From positions 62,001 through 126,000 of the forward strand of contig UCII01000034.1 in NCBI GenBank assembly GCA_900472485.1: a stretch of DNA of 64,000 nt, given 5' to 3'. Each line of letters begins with the position of its first letter. Within the stretch, counting starts at the first letter, position 1. The notes beneath the pieces were generated by a model. It was not told where the DNA came from, searched no databases, and saw nothing but the letters and a program-made list of their open reading frames with translations. Below, piece after piece: positions 62,857-64,000 of the stretch. A program made the position numbers and the translations under genes. Origin of the DNA: Hyphomicrobiales bacterium (lineage in GTDB: Bacteria; Pseudomonadota; Alphaproteobacteria; Rhizobiales; Rhizobiaceae).

Positions 62857-63210
62857 ATGATCGCTGAGCCGATCCGGATGCAAAACAACAGCGAAAGGAA
62901 CGGGGACAACGGAAACCGTGGGACCTCGGTTATCACGCGGACCAAGCCCAAGACCAAAAAACCGAACCTGTACCGCGTGCTGCTTCTGAATGACGACTAT
63001 ACGCCCATGGACTTCGTGATCCATATCCTGGAGCGTTTCTTCCAAAAGGATCTAGAAGGTGCCACCCGCATTATGCTTCATGTCCACAACCACGGCGTGG
63101 GTGAGTGCGGGATATATACATATGAAGTAGCCGAAACGAAGGTGAGCCAGGTGATGGACTTTGCCCGGCAGCACCAGCATCCGCTGCAATGTGTTATGGA
63201 AAAGAAGTGA
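62857..63210 (+). CDS. clpS: ATP-dependent Clp protease adaptor ClpS
   Basis: A 117-residue N-end-rule adaptor that hands substrates to ClpAP. The core is YRVLLLNDDYTPMDFVIHIL, then the binding-pocket region VHNHGVGECGIYTYEVAETK and the C-terminal QHPLQCVMEK. The ATG at 62857 has GAGGA nine bases upstream; the ATG at 62848 is too close to that site. clpA begins 11 bases after the stop, so the two form one operon. Confidence 0.94.
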   Translation: MIAEPIRMQNNSERNGDNGNRGTSVITRTKPKTKKPNLYRVLLLNDDYTPMDFVIHILERFFQKDLEGATRIMLHVHNHGVGECGIYTYEVAETKVSQVMDFARQHQHPLQCVMEKK

Positions 63211-63220
63211 GGATCTGAAC

Positions 63221-64000
63221 GTGCCAACATTTTCGCCTAGTCTTGAGAAGGCGCTGCATCAGGCACTGACCTACGCGAACGAGCGGCATCACGAGTATGC
63301 CACGCTGGAACATCTGCTTTTGGCGCTGGTAGACGACGCCGATGCCGCAGCTGTCATGGGCGCGTGCAATGTTGATCTCGACGCGCTCCGTAAGACTCTG
63401 ACTGAATACGTCGATAATGAACTCTCCAACCTGGTCACGGGCTATGATGAGGACTCGAAGCCGACCTCAGGCTTCCAGCGCGTCATCCAGCGCGCCGTGA
63501 TCCATGTGCAATCTTCCGGCCGCGAGGAAGTGACGGGCGCCAATGTTCTCGTCGCGATTTTCGCGGAACGGGAAAGCCATGCTGCCTTTTTCCTGCAGGA
63601 GCAGGAAATGACCCGCTATGACGCGGTCAACTATATCTCTCACGGCATCGGCAAGCGCCCGGGTTCCTCCCAGACCCGCACGCCGCGCGGCGCCGAGGAA
63701 AGCGAATCCGAAAGCAAGCCGACTTCCCGCGGCGAGCAGGAGGAGGGCAATGGCAAGAAGCAGCAGGACGCGCTGAAGGCCTATTGCGTCAACCTCAACG
63801 AGAAGGCCAAGAACGGCAAGATCGATCCGCTGATCGGCCGCAATTCCGAGGTCAACCGCACCATCCAGGTGCTGTGCCGCCGCTCGAAGAACAACCCGCT
63901 CTACGTCGGCGACCCCGGCGTGGGTAAGACGGCGATTGCCGAAGGTCTTGCCAAGCGGATCGTCGAGGGCAAGGTTCCCGAAGCTCTGGCCGATGCCACG
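63221..64000 (+). CDS. clpA: ATP-dependent Clp protease ATP-binding subunit ClpA (partial)
   Basis: The 5' 260 codons of ClpA, the AAA+ unfoldase of ClpAP; the gene runs off the window. The N-domain with two Clp repeats is complete (PSLEKALHQALTYANERHHEYATLEHLLLALV at about residues 6-37, read as separate repeats LEKALHQALTYAN and TLEHLLLALV), followed by an acidic linker and the first AAA domain with Walker A GDPGVGKT near residue 233. The start is GTG 63221 with a GAGG-like site (AGTGAGGATC) upstream. Confidence 0.93.
   Translation, partial: MPTFSPSLEKALHQALTYANERHHEYATLEHLLLALVDDADAAAVMGACNVDLDALRKTLTEYVDNELSNLVTGYDEDSKPTSGFQRVIQRAVIHVQSSGREEVTGANVLVAIFAERESHAAFFLQEQEMTRYDAVNYISHGIGKRPGSSQTRTPRGAEESESESKPTSRGEQEEGNGKKQQDALKAYCVNLNEKAKNGKIDPLIGRNSEVNRTIQVLCRRSKNNPLYVGDPGVGKTAIAEGLAKRIVEGKVPEALADAT

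Overview
This 64 kb window reads as a chromosomal segment of an alphaproteobacterium of the Rhizobium/Agrobacterium group. The evidence is gene content and order: exoR, the aapJQMP general amino-acid transporter, the block argS - SPOR protein - nagZ - scpA - scpB - tatABC - serS - surE - pcm - LysM/M23 protein, a fused secDF, folate-type trmFO, PHB synthase and phasin, twin DUF1127 mini-proteins, and a small RNA matching the rhizobial ar14 (NfeR1) architecture. Several start codons are GTG or TTG. The species cannot be fixed from this sequence alone. Most of the window is ordinary core genome. About 61 protein genes (one cut by the window end), six tRNAs and one sRNA are supported.

Layout. 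0.5-2.6 kb: exoR, then xth and erpA on the minus strand. 2.9-18.8 kb: a long plus-strand run of housekeeping genes covering dNTP hydrolysis, tRNA charging, a SPOR envelope protein, peptidoglycan recycling, chromosome condensation, Tat export, SurE/Pcm and an NlpD-like LytM protein, closed by a bidirectional terminator. 18.9-24.8 kb: a DUF815 ATPase opposite yajC-secDF, followed by homologues of two mitochondrial complex I assembly factors and a small membrane-anchored protein. 24.9-28.2 kb: trmFO, a VOC protein, two DUF1127 genes each with its own terminator, and the three-hairpin sRNA, all on the minus strand. 28.5-32.3 kb: a DUF2157/GDYXXLXY membrane pair, tRNA-Leu and trigger factor. 32.4-40.1 kb: minus-strand phyH, sthA, a phosphatase, radC-map-sfsA and phaC. 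40.3-45.4 kb: a lipoprotein, an alaC-like aminotransferase, hom and recJ. 45.5-45.9 kb: three tRNA-Glu genes, each with its own promoter. 46-49.5 kb: a lipoprotein, gloA, a double cold-shock protein with a DUF192 protein, tRNA-Pro and an NDUFS4 homologue.

49.6-51.0 kb is the accessory part. The 3' end of an intact tRNA-Arg is repeated 1.29 kb downstream as a near-identical 29-30 bp direct repeat. The two copies bracket a possible transposase remnant and one gene with a HEPN-type RNxxxH motif; no integrase lies between them. 51.4-55.7 kb: the aap transporter, with a stem-loop after the binding-protein gene. 56-64 kb: metC, an FAD monooxygenase, an NDUFS6-type zinc protein, a hydrolase, an enoyl-CoA hydratase, cysE, DUF3126, a phasin behind three TGC-N3-GCA sites, clpS and the start of clpA.

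Candidates for something new are the tRNA-Arg-bracketed HEPN gene, the perfect 18-bp palindrome just upstream of the sRNA, the PhaR-like operator array before the phasin gene, and four complex I accessory or assembly homologues in one window. All assignments are from reading motifs and gene order. No database search or structure prediction was run.
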